A DNA stretch of 64,000 nt from Ruminococcus sp. (GTDB taxonomy: Bacteria > Bacillota > Clostridia > Oscillospirales > Acutalibacteraceae): positions 62,001 through 126,000 of the forward strand of contig JAFQDM010000011.1 in assembly GCA_017416065.1 (NCBI GenBank), written 5' to 3'. The notes under the pieces were generated by a model that searched no databases, had not been told where the DNA came from, and was given only the letters and a program-made list of their open reading frames with translations. Below are positions 9,953-19,059 of the stretch, piece by piece. The position numbers and the translations under genes were made by a program. Within the stretch, counting starts at the first letter, position 1. Each line of letters opens with the position of its first letter.

Positions 9953-10851
9953 AATCTACTAAAGAAATTATAGGCATTAGTATACATGATTTTTTGTACA
10001 AGTTGCTCATTATATCCTATTTTTAGAAAGGAATCATATAAATCGGAGACTTTTTGTAAATTATTAAGGTCACCCGGAATGTCACTTCCGTCGAAATCAG
10101 ATCCAATGGAAACGGAATCCTCTCCGGTGAGAGACAAAATGTGTTCCGTATGCAGTAAGACATCCTTCATTGATGCACAATGAGGATCCGTGGATAGAAA
10201 ATCTCTGTGAAAATTCAGGCCGATAATACCTCCACGAGTTGAAATCTCGCGAATAAATTCATCTGATAGATTTCTTCTGTGATCACAAATATATCTGGAG
10301 TTGGAATGTGATGCAACGACAGGCTTGGTTGCAATGGACAAAACATCGTACAAAGTCTTATCTGAAGCATGGGATACATCAACGATAATGTTGTTTTCTT
10401 CAAGCTTTCTGACAGATGCTCTTCCAAAATCAGATAATCCTGTATGCGGATGATCGGCCCCTCCACCAATGCAATTTTCGGCATTCCAGGTAAGTGTGAG
10501 CATACGAACTCCGAAACTTGACAGATGGTCTATCATAGAAAGATCGTTTTGAAGGATCCTGCCGTTTTCTACCGTAAAAATAAAGCTGTGATCTGATCGT
10601 ATCCCCTTAGAATCAAGAATACCAACGGAATGTTTTTCAGCTTCTTCACAAAGCTTTTTGTGGGCATTTTTAAAAAGGAGGGATGCCGCTTGGTCTGTGA
10701 TGTCGTCAGGCAGCCATATTGCCATGCACTGACACCATTTACTGAATTTCTTTCCGTTTTGAATGTTTACCTGTAAGTTTGGGTTATTAAATGAAATATC
10801 CTCTGTAACTGCTCTGTATAACGTGTCACAATGCAGGTCAAAGAACTGCAT
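9949..10851 (-). CDS. Membrane dipeptidase family protein (peptidase M19)
   Basis: This 300-aa protein belongs to the M19 (renal dipeptidase-like) zinc peptidases, which cleave dipeptides. Metal-ligand motifs are DLHCDT near the N-terminus (H7, D9), HASD and SHSNSRYICDHRRNLSDE in the middle, and GSDFDG near the C-terminus. There is no signal peptide, so despite the family name it should be cytosolic. GGGAGGT precedes the ATG. The first 14 bases overlap the end of yraN, which suggests coupled translation. Confidence 0.9.
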   Translation of the reverse strand: MQFFDLHCDTLYRAVTEDISFNNPNLQVNIQNGKKFSKWCQCMAIWLPDDITDQAASLLFKNAHKKLCEEAEKHSVGILDSKGIRSDHSFIFTVENGRILQNDLSMIDHLSSFGVRMLTLTWNAENCIGGGADHPHTGLSDFGRASVRKLEENNIIVDVSHASDKTLYDVLSIATKPVVASHSNSRYICDHRRNLSDEFIREISTRGGIIGLNFHRDFLSTDPHCASMKDVLLHTEHILSLTGEDSVSIGSDFDGSDIPGDLNNLQKVSDLYDSFLKIGYNEQLVQKIMYTNAYNFFSRF

Positions 10852-11230
10852 AATTACCTCCCTGCCAAAAGGCGTTTTCTATATAATTAATTCTGACAAC
10901 CTTGTTTTTATCGTTGAGATAAACCTCTGCTACATCAAATCTTGGTTGTTTAAGTGTGGTGTAGGTATAGGAAAGGTAATGCTTTGCAGCCTTCATTATT
11001 TTTTGCTGTTTTGCGAAATTTACGGCAGCAGACGGTCTCAGAGGCTGATTCTCTCTTCGGGTCTTAACTTCAACAAAAACAATATATTCTTTGCTTTCTG
11101 CTATAATGTCAATCTCTGAGTATCTGTTTCTTAAATTGTGAGCAAGGATACGAAATTTATGTCTTTTTAAATATTTTGCCGTATACTTCTCACCTATTGC
11201 ACCTTTTTTGATGTTGGATAATTCTTTCAT
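10838..11230 (-). CDS. yraN: YraN family protein (UPF0102, predicted nuclease fold)
   Basis: A 130-aa member of the UPF0102/YraN family. It has a restriction-endonuclease-like core: GEKYTAKYLKR at the N-terminus, then NRYSEIDIIAES (E and D as in PD-(D/E)XK enzymes) and FVEVKTRR. The role is unsettled. The gene directly follows rnhB, a conserved neighbour. Its ribosome binding site is weak, so it may be translated by coupling from rnhB. Confidence 0.9.
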   Translation of the reverse strand: MKELSNIKKGAIGEKYTAKYLKRHKFRILAHNLRNRYSEIDIIAESKEYIVFVEVKTRRENQPLRPSAAVNFAKQQKIMKAAKHYLSYTYTTLKQPRFDVAEVYLNDKNKVVRINYIENAFWQGGNYAVL

Positions 11231-11232
11231 AC

Positions 11233-11844
11233 TTATTTATTCAAAATGTTTTTTAAGAAACTGAGCCTGTGAATCGGCACAGGACCGAATTCTTTTATTG
11301 CATCAGTATGGACCTTAGTTCCGTACCCTTTATGCTTTTCAAATTTATATTCAGGGAATTGCTCGGCATACTCAAGCATCAGTCTGTCTCGTGAGACCTT
11401 TGCCAGAATTGATGCTGCAGCTACAGACATAGATCGTGCATCTCCTTTGATTATATATTCACAAGGAATATCAAGATCGGGTGTTTTGTTACCGTCTATG
11501 TAAGCAAAATCAGCTTTAACGCTCAGGCCTTCTACGGCGCGTTTCATAGCGAGCATTGTGGCATTTAGAATGTTGATACTCTCTATTTCTTCTACAGAAG
11601 CGTAAGCGATTGAATAAGCAACTGCATTTTCTGTGATAACATCAAAGAGCTTTTCTCTCTTATTTTCCGTAAGCTTTTTTGAGTCGTTAACTCCGTCTAA
11701 AATCATACCCTTTGGCAGAATAACTGCTGCAGCACATACCGGGCCTGCAAGGGGACCTCTGCCGGCTTCGTCAACTCCGCAAACTGCGGAAAAGCCCTTG
11801 GAATATGCAAGTTCCTCGAATTCGAGCCAATTAATATTTTCCAT
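11233..11844 (-). CDS. rnhB: Ribonuclease HII
   Basis: RNase HII removes ribonucleotides from DNA and RNA-DNA hybrids. The family sequence [19 protein letters not shown] holds the first catalytic Asp-Glu pair (D25, E26), and [10 protein letters not shown] carries another acidic residue. I place the start at the ATG at 11844, which has GGGGGA a few bases upstream. An ATG four codons earlier overlaps the rbgA stop (TGATG) but has no good ribosome binding site. Length is 203 aa. Confidence 0.94.
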   Translation of the reverse strand: MENINWLEFEELAYSKGFSAVCGVDEAGRGPLAGPVCAAAVILPKGMILDGVNDSKKLTENKREKLFDVITENAVAYSIAYASVEEIESINILNATMLAMKRAVEGLSVKADFAYIDGNKTPDLDIPCEYIIKGDARSMSVAAASILAKVSRDRLMLEYAEQFPEYKFEKHKGYGTKVHTDAIKEFGPVPIHRLSFLKNILNK

Positions 11845-11855
11845 AATATCCCCCA

Positions 11856-12725
11856 TCAGTCTTGCGGAAGCTCAAGAGTGATTCTTCCAAGCTTTGCAGC
11901 TCTGAATTCATCAAGGAGCATTGCAGATGCACGTTCAGTGTTGACCTCGCCGCCGGAAATAAGCATACCTCGTTTTCTGCCGATGTGCTCAAGCAGCTCA
12001 AAGGATTCTATGTCAGATACGGAATCTGCATCTAAAGAGAATCTTTCTAAAAACATTTTAGGTTTGATATCCTTGAGAAGATCCAAAAGACGAACAGCAA
12101 GCAATTCAGTGTCAAGGATCTGGTCTTTAACAGCACCTGTGAATGCAAGTCTCTCTCCCACCGTCTGATCCTCGAACTTTGGCCATAAAACGCCGGGAGT
12201 ATCAAGAAGCTCAAAGCCGCGATCAAGAGTGAACCATTGGTTTCCTCTCGTTACTCCGGGTCTGTCTTCCACCTTAGCTCTGTTCTGCTTTACCACCTTA
12301 TTAATAAAAGAAGATTTGCCTACATTGGGGATTCCAACTATCATCACTCTGATAGAGGGATTTTTTATTCCTCTTGCCTGTTTTCTTTCTATATAATCTT
12401 TAAGCAGTTTTCTGCATTCCGGAACAACCTGATTGAGAGCTTTACCGCTTCTGCAATCGATTGCAATTGCTTTGATCTTCTTTTTTGCGTAATGATCGAT
12501 CCATTTTGAAGTTGAAGCAGGGTCAGCCATATCACACTTGTTTAGAAGGATAAGTCTGGGTTTAGAACCCACAAGACCGTCAATATCAGGGTTTGTGGAA
12601 GATACGGGAATACGTGCATCTTTGATCTCAATAACTGCGTCAACAAGTTTTAGTGACGCTTCTATCATCCTTTTGGTTTTTGTCATATGGCCCGGAAACC
12701 ATTGTATATTCTGATTTGCACTCAA
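11856..12725 (-). CDS. rbgA: Ribosome biogenesis GTPase RbgA (YlqF)
   Basis: RbgA is a circularly permuted GTPase needed for 50S subunit assembly. The motif order G4 (NKCD, 62-65) before G1 (GIPNVGKS, 131-138) and then G3 (DTPG) shows the permutation. The N-terminal IQWFPGHM is the family signature. The likely start is TTG at 12725, placed a few bases after AGAGGTG; the in-frame GTG at 12734 lies inside that ribosome binding site. rbgA followed by rnhB is a common Firmicutes pair. Confidence 0.94.
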   Translation of the reverse strand: MSANQNIQWFPGHMTKTKRMIEASLKLVDAVIEIKDARIPVSSTNPDIDGLVGSKPRLILLNKCDMADPASTSKWIDHYAKKKIKAIAIDCRSGKALNQVVPECRKLLKDYIERKQARGIKNPSIRVMIVGIPNVGKSSFINKVVKQNRAKVEDRPGVTRGNQWFTLDRGFELLDTPGVLWPKFEDQTVGERLAFTGAVKDQILDTELLAVRLLDLLKDIKPKMFLERFSLDADSVSDIESFELLEHIGRKRGMLISGGEVNTERASAMLLDEFRAAKLGRITLELPQD

Positions 12726-12745
12726 AAAAATCACCTCTTATAACA

Positions 12746-12774
12746 AAAAGCCTACATCATAGATGTAAGCTTTT
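12746..12774 (-). terminator. Terminator after lepB
   Basis: On the minus strand AAAAGCTTACATC and GATGTAGGCTTTT form a stem of about 13 bp with a 3-base loop, ending in a T run. It lies between lepB and rbgA. Confidence 0.75.
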
Positions 12775-12780
12775 GCATTT

Positions 12781-13398
12781 TTAATATAAGTAACCGAAAT
12801 TACTGAAAGGAAGAATAACAAACTGAGCTTTTCCGATGATATCGTCTTTCTTCACGCAACCAAAAGAACGGCTGTCGTAAGAAACTCCGCGATTATCACC
12901 CAGAATAAACACTTCTCCCTCTCCTACTTTAAGGGATAACTCTTTGTCACCTTTGAAGGAAATAGTTTCAGAAGAAATGTAGTCTTCCTCCAGAAGGATT
13001 CCATCAACATATACCTCGTGGGTTGTGTAGTTAATATACACTTCCTGTCCTTCAAGGGCAATGATGCGCTTGATGATGGGTTCATCATAGTACTTACCTG
13101 CAGGGATAACAACAATATCACCCACCTCAGGCTCATACATAAAGTTTGTAATAATAACTTTATCGCTGTTTTGAAGGGTGTTTTCCATAGAAGGTCCCTT
13201 GATGTTGATGAGTCTGAAAACAAAAGTAAGCAACAAAACAACAATTACAATAGCAACGATTATAGAGTGAATCCACTCATACAAGTTGTTTGTAATATTT
13301 GATTTGTTTGTTTCTACTTTTACGATTTCGTCATCGTCAATGCCAAAGGAATCATCATACACATCTACATCGTATTCGTCAAGATCGATCTTTCTCAT
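12781..13398 (-). CDS. lepB: Signal peptidase I
   Basis: LepB cleaves signal peptides from secreted proteins at the outer face of the membrane. An acidic cytosolic tail (about 1-40, many Asp) is followed by one membrane helix (about 44-62). The catalytic Ser70 is in GPSMENTL and the Lys110 in IIKRIIAL; the C-terminal box LGDNRGVSYDSR is intact. Length is 205 aa. TAAGGTGATA precedes the ATG. It lies between rplS and rbgA, as in many Clostridia, and is flanked by a terminator on each side. Confidence 0.95.
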   Translation of the reverse strand: MRKIDLDEYDVDVYDDSFGIDDDEIVKVETNKSNITNNLYEWIHSIIVAIVIVVLLLTFVFRLINIKGPSMENTLQNSDKVIITNFMYEPEVGDIVVIPAGKYYDEPIIKRIIALEGQEVYINYTTHEVYVDGILLEEDYISSETISFKGDKELSLKVGEGEVFILGDNRGVSYDSRSFGCVKKDDIIGKAQFVILPFSNFGYLY

Positions 13399-13418
13399 AT
13401 TATCACCTTAATGATAGT

Positions 13419-13445
13419 AAAAAAAGGGACATGAGTCCCTTTTTG
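13419..13445 (-). terminator. Terminator after rplS
   Basis: AAAAAGGGAC ATGA GTCCCTTTTT is a compact hairpin with T runs on both strands. It lies in the gap between rplS and lepB, so lepB may be reached only by read-through unless it has a promoter I cannot see. Confidence 0.85.
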
Positions 13446-13459
13446 AAAATATTACTGAA

Positions 13460-13807
13460 TTACTTCTTGATTGCTTCCTTAACCTTAGCAGCCTTACCTA
13501 CTCTGTCGCGGAGATAGTAGAGTTTGCTTCTGCGAACTTTACCGTATCTAACAATCTTAACATCAGTTACGTTGGGAGAGTTAACAGGGAATACTCTCTC
13601 TACGCCTACACCGTAGGATACACGTCTTACGGTGAATGTTTCAGAAACACCGCTACCGCGCTTTGCGATTACAGTACCCTCGAAATTCTGGATTCTTTCT
13701 CTGTCACCTTCACGGATGTTAACAGCAACTCTTACTGTATCACCCACGGAGAACTGAGGCTTTTCAGCCTTAATTGAGCTTGCGGAAATTGTTTTTAATG
13801 CGTCCAT
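13460..13807 (-). CDS. rplS: 50S ribosomal protein L19
   Basis: L19 sits at the interface of the two ribosomal subunits. The 115-aa sequence shows the family core: [47 protein letters not shown], and a C-terminal [24 protein letters not shown] precedes the ATG. It is preceded by a leader of about 150 bases and followed by a strong terminator, so it looks like a single-gene unit. Confidence 0.97.
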   Translation of the reverse strand: MDALKTISASSIKAEKPQFSVGDTVRVAVNIREGDRERIQNFEGTVIAKRGSGVSETFTVRRVSYGVGVERVFPVNSPNVTDVKIVRYGKVRRSKLYYLRDRVGKAAKVKEAIKK

Positions 13808-13945
13808 TTTATGACCTCCAATATATTTTTCGGAAATTCATACCTTTCGGCAGAGGACTATCCATATCAATTTGCGGTTTCCCGCATTAATTGAACTCGT
13901 CGCTGGAACGACGGAAATTCAAATACTATAGTATAATAACACATC
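13808..13945 (-). promoter_or_regulatory. 5' leader of rplS, candidate L19 leader
   Basis: About 140 bases without a gene precede rplS. On the minus strand they contain small hairpins, for example CGTCG TTCCAG CGACG and GCGG GAAA CCGC. Leaders called L19_leader are known upstream of rplS in Firmicutes and are thought to be L19-responsive. I base this call on position and the hairpins, not on a covariance model. A TATACT or TATAGT box at the far end (about 13930-13945) could be its -10 element. Confidence 0.45.
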
Positions 13946-14000
13946 ACTTGCAGTTTTGCAAGTGTTTTTTGTGATTTATAAGAAAAAACAAGTAAATTGA

Positions 14001-14921
14001 TCACTTATTTCTAATCTTATTGAGAAACTTCTCAAAATAATCGGGTAAATCTGAAGAAAACTCCATATATTTATTTGTTACAGGGTGAACAAACCCGAGC
14101 TTCATAGCGTGTAAGCATTGACCTGAGAGCTCTGTAATTACTTTTTTGGGACCGTACACATCATCTCCTGCCAGAGGATGACCTATGTACGCCATATGAA
14201 CTCGTATCTGATGTGTTCTGCCGGTTTCAAGAACACATTTGATATAAGAAAAATCCTTGAATTCTTCTATTATGGTATAGTGAGTAACGGCATTTTTGGA
14301 ATTCTTATCAGTAACACACATACGTTTTCTGTCAATGGTACTTCGACCGATGGGAGCATCTACACTCCCCTGCTCATCTTTAAGATGACCGTAAATAACG
14401 GCACGGTATTCTCTTGTCATACTATGTTCTTTGATTTGTTCGGAGAGAGATACATGAGCTCTGTCTGATTTAGCAACAACAAGTAGTCCGCTTGTGTTTT
14501 TATCAATTCTGTGGACTATACCGGGTCTGAGAACACCGTTAATGCCTGAAAGATTGCCTTTACAATGATAAAGTAAAGCGTTGACAAGTGTTCCTGTGTA
14601 GTTTCCTGCAGCAGGATGTACCACCATACCTTTCGGCTTGTTTACAACGATTATATCTTCATCCTCATAAACAATATCCATGGGAATATCCTCAGGTGTG
14701 GCCTCTAATTCTATTGCTTCAGGAATATTTACCTGAATAATATCCCCTGTGTTCAGCTTGTAACTTTTGACCGTTGCCTTGCCGTTGATAAGGACATCTT
14801 CCGAATCAATAAGGTTTGCAATCTGGCTTCTTGACTTGCCGGGAATATTCTCTGAAAGGAACTTATCAATTCTGAGTCCTGAATTATCAGAAGTAATTAT
14901 AAATTCATATTTCATAATCAT
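14001..14921 (-). CDS. rluD: RluD-type 23S rRNA pseudouridine synthase
   Basis: This enzyme isomerises uridines in RNA, in the RluA/RluD class. An N-terminal S4 RNA-binding domain (about 14-75) is followed by the catalytic domain. The catalytic Asp140 is in HRIDKNTSGLLVV, and the C-terminal ETGRTHQIRVH motif is present. At 306 aa it is normal for RluD/YlyB. The ATG at 14921 overlaps the lspA stop in ATGA; lspA-rluD is a conserved pair in Firmicutes. The exact target uridines are not shown by sequence. Confidence 0.93.
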   Translation of the reverse strand: MIMKYEFIITSDNSGLRIDKFLSENIPGKSRSQIANLIDSEDVLINGKATVKSYKLNTGDIIQVNIPEAIELEATPEDIPMDIVYEDEDIIVVNKPKGMVVHPAAGNYTGTLVNALLYHCKGNLSGINGVLRPGIVHRIDKNTSGLLVVAKSDRAHVSLSEQIKEHSMTREYRAVIYGHLKDEQGSVDAPIGRSTIDRKRMCVTDKNSKNAVTHYTIIEEFKDFSYIKCVLETGRTHQIRVHMAYIGHPLAGDDVYGPKKVITELSGQCLHAMKLGFVHPVTNKYMEFSSDLPDYFEKFLNKIRNK

Positions 14922-15391
14922 TCTGCCTTATTTGTGGTTTTAGGATTTTTGCCGTAATAAAAAACAATGTACACCATCAGCATAACAGTACCTGCGGTAA
15001 TAAAATAATCAGCAATGTTGCATACAGGCGGAAAGAAAGAAAGAGCAAGAAAATCCACAACGTAACCGTTGAAGACCCTGTCAATAAGATTTCCGATTCC
15101 TCCCCCGACCACACAAGCTGTAGCGGCAAAGAAGAGTTTATTCTTGTACTGTGGTCTTGACATTAAATAAATCAGCACTCCACATATTAAAACGGTAATA
15201 ATAATAAATACCCATCTGAATGCAGATGAACCAATACCTAATGCCATACCGTCGTTATGAAAATAGGTGAAATCGAGAAGTCCGGGAATAACATTGATGC
15301 TTTCTCCAAGGTTCATATTGGCTACTATAAGCCATTTAGAGATCTGATCTAAAATAACGATCAATATAGCGGATATAATTGAGATGATCAC
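14918..15391 (-). CDS. lspA: Lipoprotein signal peptidase (signal peptidase II)
   Basis: LspA is an integral membrane aspartyl protease that removes signal peptides from prolipoproteins. It has four membrane segments. The two catalytic Asp are in the motifs NLIDRVFNGYVVDFL and CNIADYFI. The best start is GTG at 15391, six bases after AGGAGG; a TTG upstream lies before that site. From there the protein is 157 aa. It lies between ileS and rluD, the usual ileS-lspA-rluD order. Confidence 0.94.
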   Translation of the reverse strand: MIISIISAILIVILDQISKWLIVANMNLGESINVIPGLLDFTYFHNDGMALGIGSSAFRWVFIIITVLICGVLIYLMSRPQYKNKLFFAATACVVGGGIGNLIDRVFNGYVVDFLALSFFPPVCNIADYFITAGTVMLMVYIVFYYGKNPKTTNKAE

Positions 15392-15413
15392 AATATACCT
15401 CCTAAACAAGAAT

Positions 15414-15443
15414 TAAGCGGTGCATAAAATATACACCGCTTAG
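15414..15443 (-). terminator. Hairpin between ileS and lspA
   Basis: TAAGCGGTG and CACCGCTTA form a stable stem in the 60-base gap. On the minus strand it is followed by ATTCTTGTTT, so it is a weak terminator or attenuator at best. Confidence 0.5.
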
Positions 15444-15452
15444 GTTAATTAA

Positions 15453-18221
15453 TTATTTGATCACAGCAGCACATCTTGCACAAAGTGTGGGATGATCGCT
15501 GTTTTCTCCAACAGATTTGCTGAAGCACCAGCAACGCTCGCACTTTTCGCCCTGAGCTTTGTTGATAGTGACTGTGAGTTCATCATTCTCGGATTTCTCA
15601 ATAATAACTTCGGAAACGATGAACGCAGCAGCCAGCTCATCTTCGACTGATTTTATGAAATCATATTCCTCTTTGCTTGCGGCAAGAGTAACACTTGCTT
15701 CAAGAGAAGCTTTGATCATCTTATCTTTTACGGCAACTTCGAGCTGTTTCTTAACGGTATCACGAAGCTCGTGGATCTTATCCCAATTGCTGATAAAATC
15801 AGCATCCAGAGTGATGTTGATAAGATCAGGCATCTGATTAAAGAGAACACACTCAGCATCTGCATCTGCACGATGAGGCATATATTTCCAGATCTCATCA
15901 GAAGTATATGCAAGGATGGGTGCTAACATTCTTGTCATAGCATCCAGTATAATGTAGATGGTAGTCTGAGCTGCACGGCGGGTTTTTGAATCCGCTTTCT
16001 CTGTATAAAGTCTGTCTTTGAGTACATCCAGATAGAAGTTAGACATATCTACAACACAGAAGTTGTGGATAGCATGGTAAACCTGATGGAACTCATAGGT
16101 ATCGTAACCTGCTTTAACTTTAGTAATAAGCTCGTTAAGCTTGTTGATAGCCCATTTATCTATAGGCATAAGTTCATCTATTGCAACCATATCCTTGTCG
16201 GGATCAAAATCATTGATACAACCAAGGATATATCTTGCTGTGTTACGGATCTTTCTGTAAGCTTCAGAAAGCTGCTTCAGAATCTCTTTAGAAATTCTGA
16301 TATCAACGTGATAGTCAGAAGAAGCAACCCACAAACGGAGAACATCTGCTCCGTACTGATCAACAACCTCCTGAGGATCAATACCGTTGCCAAGGGATTT
16401 ACTCATCTTTTTGCCTTCGCCGTCAACTACCCAACCGTGAGTAAGAACACTCTTGTAAGGAGCTTTGCCGAAAACAGCAACAGAAGTGAGAAGTGAAGAC
16501 TGGAACCATCCTCTGTACTGGTCTGCACCTTCAAGATAAAGGTCAGCAGGCCAGGTGAGATTAGGTCTTGCTTTGCAAACAGCTGCATGAGTTACGCCGC
16601 TGTCAAACCAAACGTCCATAATATCTCTTTCTTTGTCGAAGGAGGTACAGCCGCACTTAGAGCATTTTGCTCCCTCAGGAATAAGTTCATCTGCAGTATG
16701 AGTAAACCAAGCATCCGAGCCTTCTTCTCTGAAAAGGGCAGCAACGGCATCCATTGCAGCTTTATCGATATAGGGCTCACCGCAATCCTTACAGAAGAAG
16801 ATCGGGATGGGAACGCCCCATCTGCGCTGACGAGAGATACACCAGTCTTTTCTGTCCTGTACCATTGAAGTGATACGATCCTTACCCCATCCGGGAATCC
16901 ACTCTACATCATTGATGGCAGCTACTGCGTCAGCCTTGAAATCATCAACAGAGCAGAACCACTGATTGGTTGCTCTGAAAAGAACAGGCTGTTTACATCT
17001 CCAGCAATGGGGATACTGGTGGATGATCTTCTTAAGACCAAAGAGGAGTCCGAGGCTATCGAGATGCTGTGCTATGGGTTTGTTTGCATCGTCTGTAAGA
17101 AGACCGGCAAACTGTCCTGCCTCCTCAGTGAGTCTTCCGTCCGCATCAACAGGAACGATAATGGGAATCTCGGGATAATTGCGGCAAACATCATAGTCTT
17201 CAACACCGTGGCCGGGAGCTGTGTGAACACAACCTGTACCACTTTCAAGAGTTACGTGATCTCCAACGATAACAAGTGACTCACGGTCAAGGAAGGGGTG
17301 TCTTGTCTTAATATATTCAAGCTCGCTGCCCTGGATGTTGGCAACTACCTGATAATCATCAATACCGGCTGCCTCAAAGGCACTCTTGTAGAGTTCTTCA
17401 GCCATAATATAGAACTCGTCGCCGCTTTTGATCACACAGTAGTTGAACTGAGGACCAACACAAACTGCTACGTTACCGGGAAGAGTCCAAGTAGTAGTAG
17501 TCCAGATAACAAAGTAAGTCTTTGCGGGATCAACTCCAAGTGCAGAAATCTTGCCTTTATCATCGGACACAGGGAATTTAACGTAAATTGAGAAACAAGG
17601 ATCTTCTGCATACTCGATCTCAGCCTCAGCAAGAGCTGTCTTACATTCAGGGCACCAATATACAGGCTTGAGACCTTTATAAATATAACCCTTCTGAGCC
17701 ATCTCGGAGAAAATCTCTATCTGAGTAGCCTCAAAATCCTTAGTTAATGTGATATAAGGATTGCTCCAATCACCAATTGCACCAAGTCTTCTGAACTGGT
17801 TGCGCTGGTCATCCAGGTATCCTAATGCAAAGTCACGGCAAATCTGGCGAAGCTCTACGTCAGAAATAGCATCTGAGCTGGACACACCGGCCTTTGCTCT
17901 TGCCTTAAGTTCTGTGGGAAGTCCGTGGGTATCCCAACCGGGTACAAAAGGTGCACAAAAGCCTGACATATTCTTGTATCTTACAATAAAATCCTTGAGG
18001 ACTTTATTAAGAGCTGTGCCAAGATGAATGTTACCGTTTGCATAAGGAGGTCCGTCATGAAGAATGAACATAGGTTTGCCTTCGTTTTTCTTCATAAGCT
18101 TTCCGTATACATCGTTGTCATCCCATTTTTTTAGTGTAACAGGTTCACTCTGAGGAAGACCTGCTCTCATGGGAAATTCGGTATTTGGTAGATTAAGTGT
18201 TTTGTTGTAATCCTGAGCCAT
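15453..18221 (-). CDS. ileS: Isoleucyl-tRNA synthetase
   Basis: IleS charges tRNA-Ile and edits mis-activated valine. Class I motifs are HLGT (66-69, the HIGH motif) and KMSKS (near 597). The large editing insert lies between about 190 and 400. The C-terminus carries a four-Cys zinc site (C894, C897, C914, C917), typical of the bacterial form. Length is 922 aa. TTGGAGAG precedes the ATG. It is 17 bases after divIVA, a very common neighbour. There is no room for a T-box leader, so ileS is not regulated that way here. Confidence 0.97.
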   Translation of the reverse strand: MAQDYNKTLNLPNTEFPMRAGLPQSEPVTLKKWDDNDVYGKLMKKNEGKPMFILHDGPPYANGNIHLGTALNKVLKDFIVRYKNMSGFCAPFVPGWDTHGLPTELKARAKAGVSSSDAISDVELRQICRDFALGYLDDQRNQFRRLGAIGDWSNPYITLTKDFEATQIEIFSEMAQKGYIYKGLKPVYWCPECKTALAEAEIEYAEDPCFSIYVKFPVSDDKGKISALGVDPAKTYFVIWTTTTWTLPGNVAVCVGPQFNYCVIKSGDEFYIMAEELYKSAFEAAGIDDYQVVANIQGSELEYIKTRHPFLDRESLVIVGDHVTLESGTGCVHTAPGHGVEDYDVCRNYPEIPIIVPVDADGRLTEEAGQFAGLLTDDANKPIAQHLDSLGLLFGLKKIIHQYPHCWRCKQPVLFRATNQWFCSVDDFKADAVAAINDVEWIPGWGKDRITSMVQDRKDWCISRQRRWGVPIPIFFCKDCGEPYIDKAAMDAVAALFREEGSDAWFTHTADELIPEGAKCSKCGCTSFDKERDIMDVWFDSGVTHAAVCKARPNLTWPADLYLEGADQYRGWFQSSLLTSVAVFGKAPYKSVLTHGWVVDGEGKKMSKSLGNGIDPQEVVDQYGADVLRLWVASSDYHVDIRISKEILKQLSEAYRKIRNTARYILGCINDFDPDKDMVAIDELMPIDKWAINKLNELITKVKAGYDTYEFHQVYHAIHNFCVVDMSNFYLDVLKDRLYTEKADSKTRRAAQTTIYIILDAMTRMLAPILAYTSDEIWKYMPHRADADAECVLFNQMPDLINITLDADFISNWDKIHELRDTVKKQLEVAVKDKMIKASLEASVTLAASKEEYDFIKSVEDELAAAFIVSEVIIEKSENDELTVTINKAQGEKCERCWCFSKSVGENSDHPTLCARCAAVIK

Positions 18222-18238
18222 AATTATTTACTCTCCAA

Positions 18239-19048
18239 TTAAGTATTATCTGAATCGGCATTGCCGTTATCATGCTTTACATCATAATCATCACCAAACT
18301 TGAGTTTAGTGAAATCTTTTGATCTCTTCTGATAAGGAATAACGTCATTTTCATCGAGATCGTTTATAAGGTTAACATCATAAGTACCTTCATCATCTGC
18401 TGCGATTGAGATAACAGGTACTGCTGCAGTTTCAGCAGAAACCTGTTCAACGTCTATAGATGGTGCTGTATTTTCTTCTTCGATCTGAGGCCGAGAAACA
18501 GGTTTGTTTGCAGATGCAACCTCACTTGCACGCTCAACAGTTTCTTCCTTACTTGTAGGGAATTTTTCGTCAACAGCTTTTTCCATGGATTTGATCCTGT
18601 CTTCAGACGGCATTTCTCTGAGCAATGCAATATGTTTGTTGCAATGATTAATTATATCTTCTCTTATTCGATTGTATTCAGCAAGAAGAAGTGTGTACTG
18701 TTTCTTCTGCTGTTTTATCTGAACATTAAGGTCATAGAGCTTTGCTTTTGCTATATTTTCTGACTCTTCAAGGATTTTGGCAGATTTAATTTTGGCCTCT
18801 TTAATTGTAGAATCGGCAACTCTCTGCGCAGAAAGCATAGCATTACGCACAGCATCCTCATCAGATCTGTATTCTTCAACCCTGGTTGCAAGAATGTCCA
18901 TTTTTTTGATAAGATCTGATTTTTCTTTTCTGAGCTGTTCCATTGTAACCAGCACCTGGTCGATAAATGTGTCAACATCCTCGGGTCTGTATCCGCCAAA
19001 GCTTGCTCTTCTGAAACTTATATTCTTGATCTCATCGATACTAAGCAT
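18239..19048 (-). CDS. divIVA: DivIVA family cell division protein
   Basis: DivIVA is a cytosolic coiled-coil protein that gathers at curved membrane (poles and septa) and positions division or sporulation factors. The N-terminal lipid-binding domain is clear: LSIDEIKNISFRRASFGGY, then DVDTFIDQV. Long coiled coils run from about residue 33 to 165. The C-terminal 100 residues are acidic and low-complexity. The length (269 aa) is somewhat longer than B. subtilis DivIVA. It lies downstream of sepF and ylmH, the classic division cluster. AGGGGGATT precedes the ATG. Confidence 0.93.
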   Translation of the reverse strand: MLSIDEIKNISFRRASFGGYRPEDVDTFIDQVLVTMEQLRKEKSDLIKKMDILATRVEEYRSDEDAVRNAMLSAQRVADSTIKEAKIKSAKILEESENIAKAKLYDLNVQIKQQKKQYTLLLAEYNRIREDIINHCNKHIALLREMPSEDRIKSMEKAVDEKFPTSKEETVERASEVASANKPVSRPQIEEENTAPSIDVEQVSAETAAVPVISIAADDEGTYDVNLINDLDENDVIPYQKRSKDFTKLKFGDDYDVKHDNGNADSDNT

Positions 19049-19059
19049 ATTAATCCCCC

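Noticed and set aside
13941-13972. Hairpin CACTTGC/GCAAGTG downstream of rluD as its terminator
   Set aside because: The T run is on the plus strand, where no gene reads into it; on the minus strand the stem is followed by mixed sequence.
16635-16641. TGTCGAA Spo0A-box core inside ileS
   Set aside because: It lies in the middle of a coding region; a 7-base motif is expected by chance several times in this window.
18222-18238. T-box riboswitch before ileS
   Set aside because: Only 17 bases separate divIVA and ileS, leaving no room for a leader. leuS likewise has only a 29-base gap.
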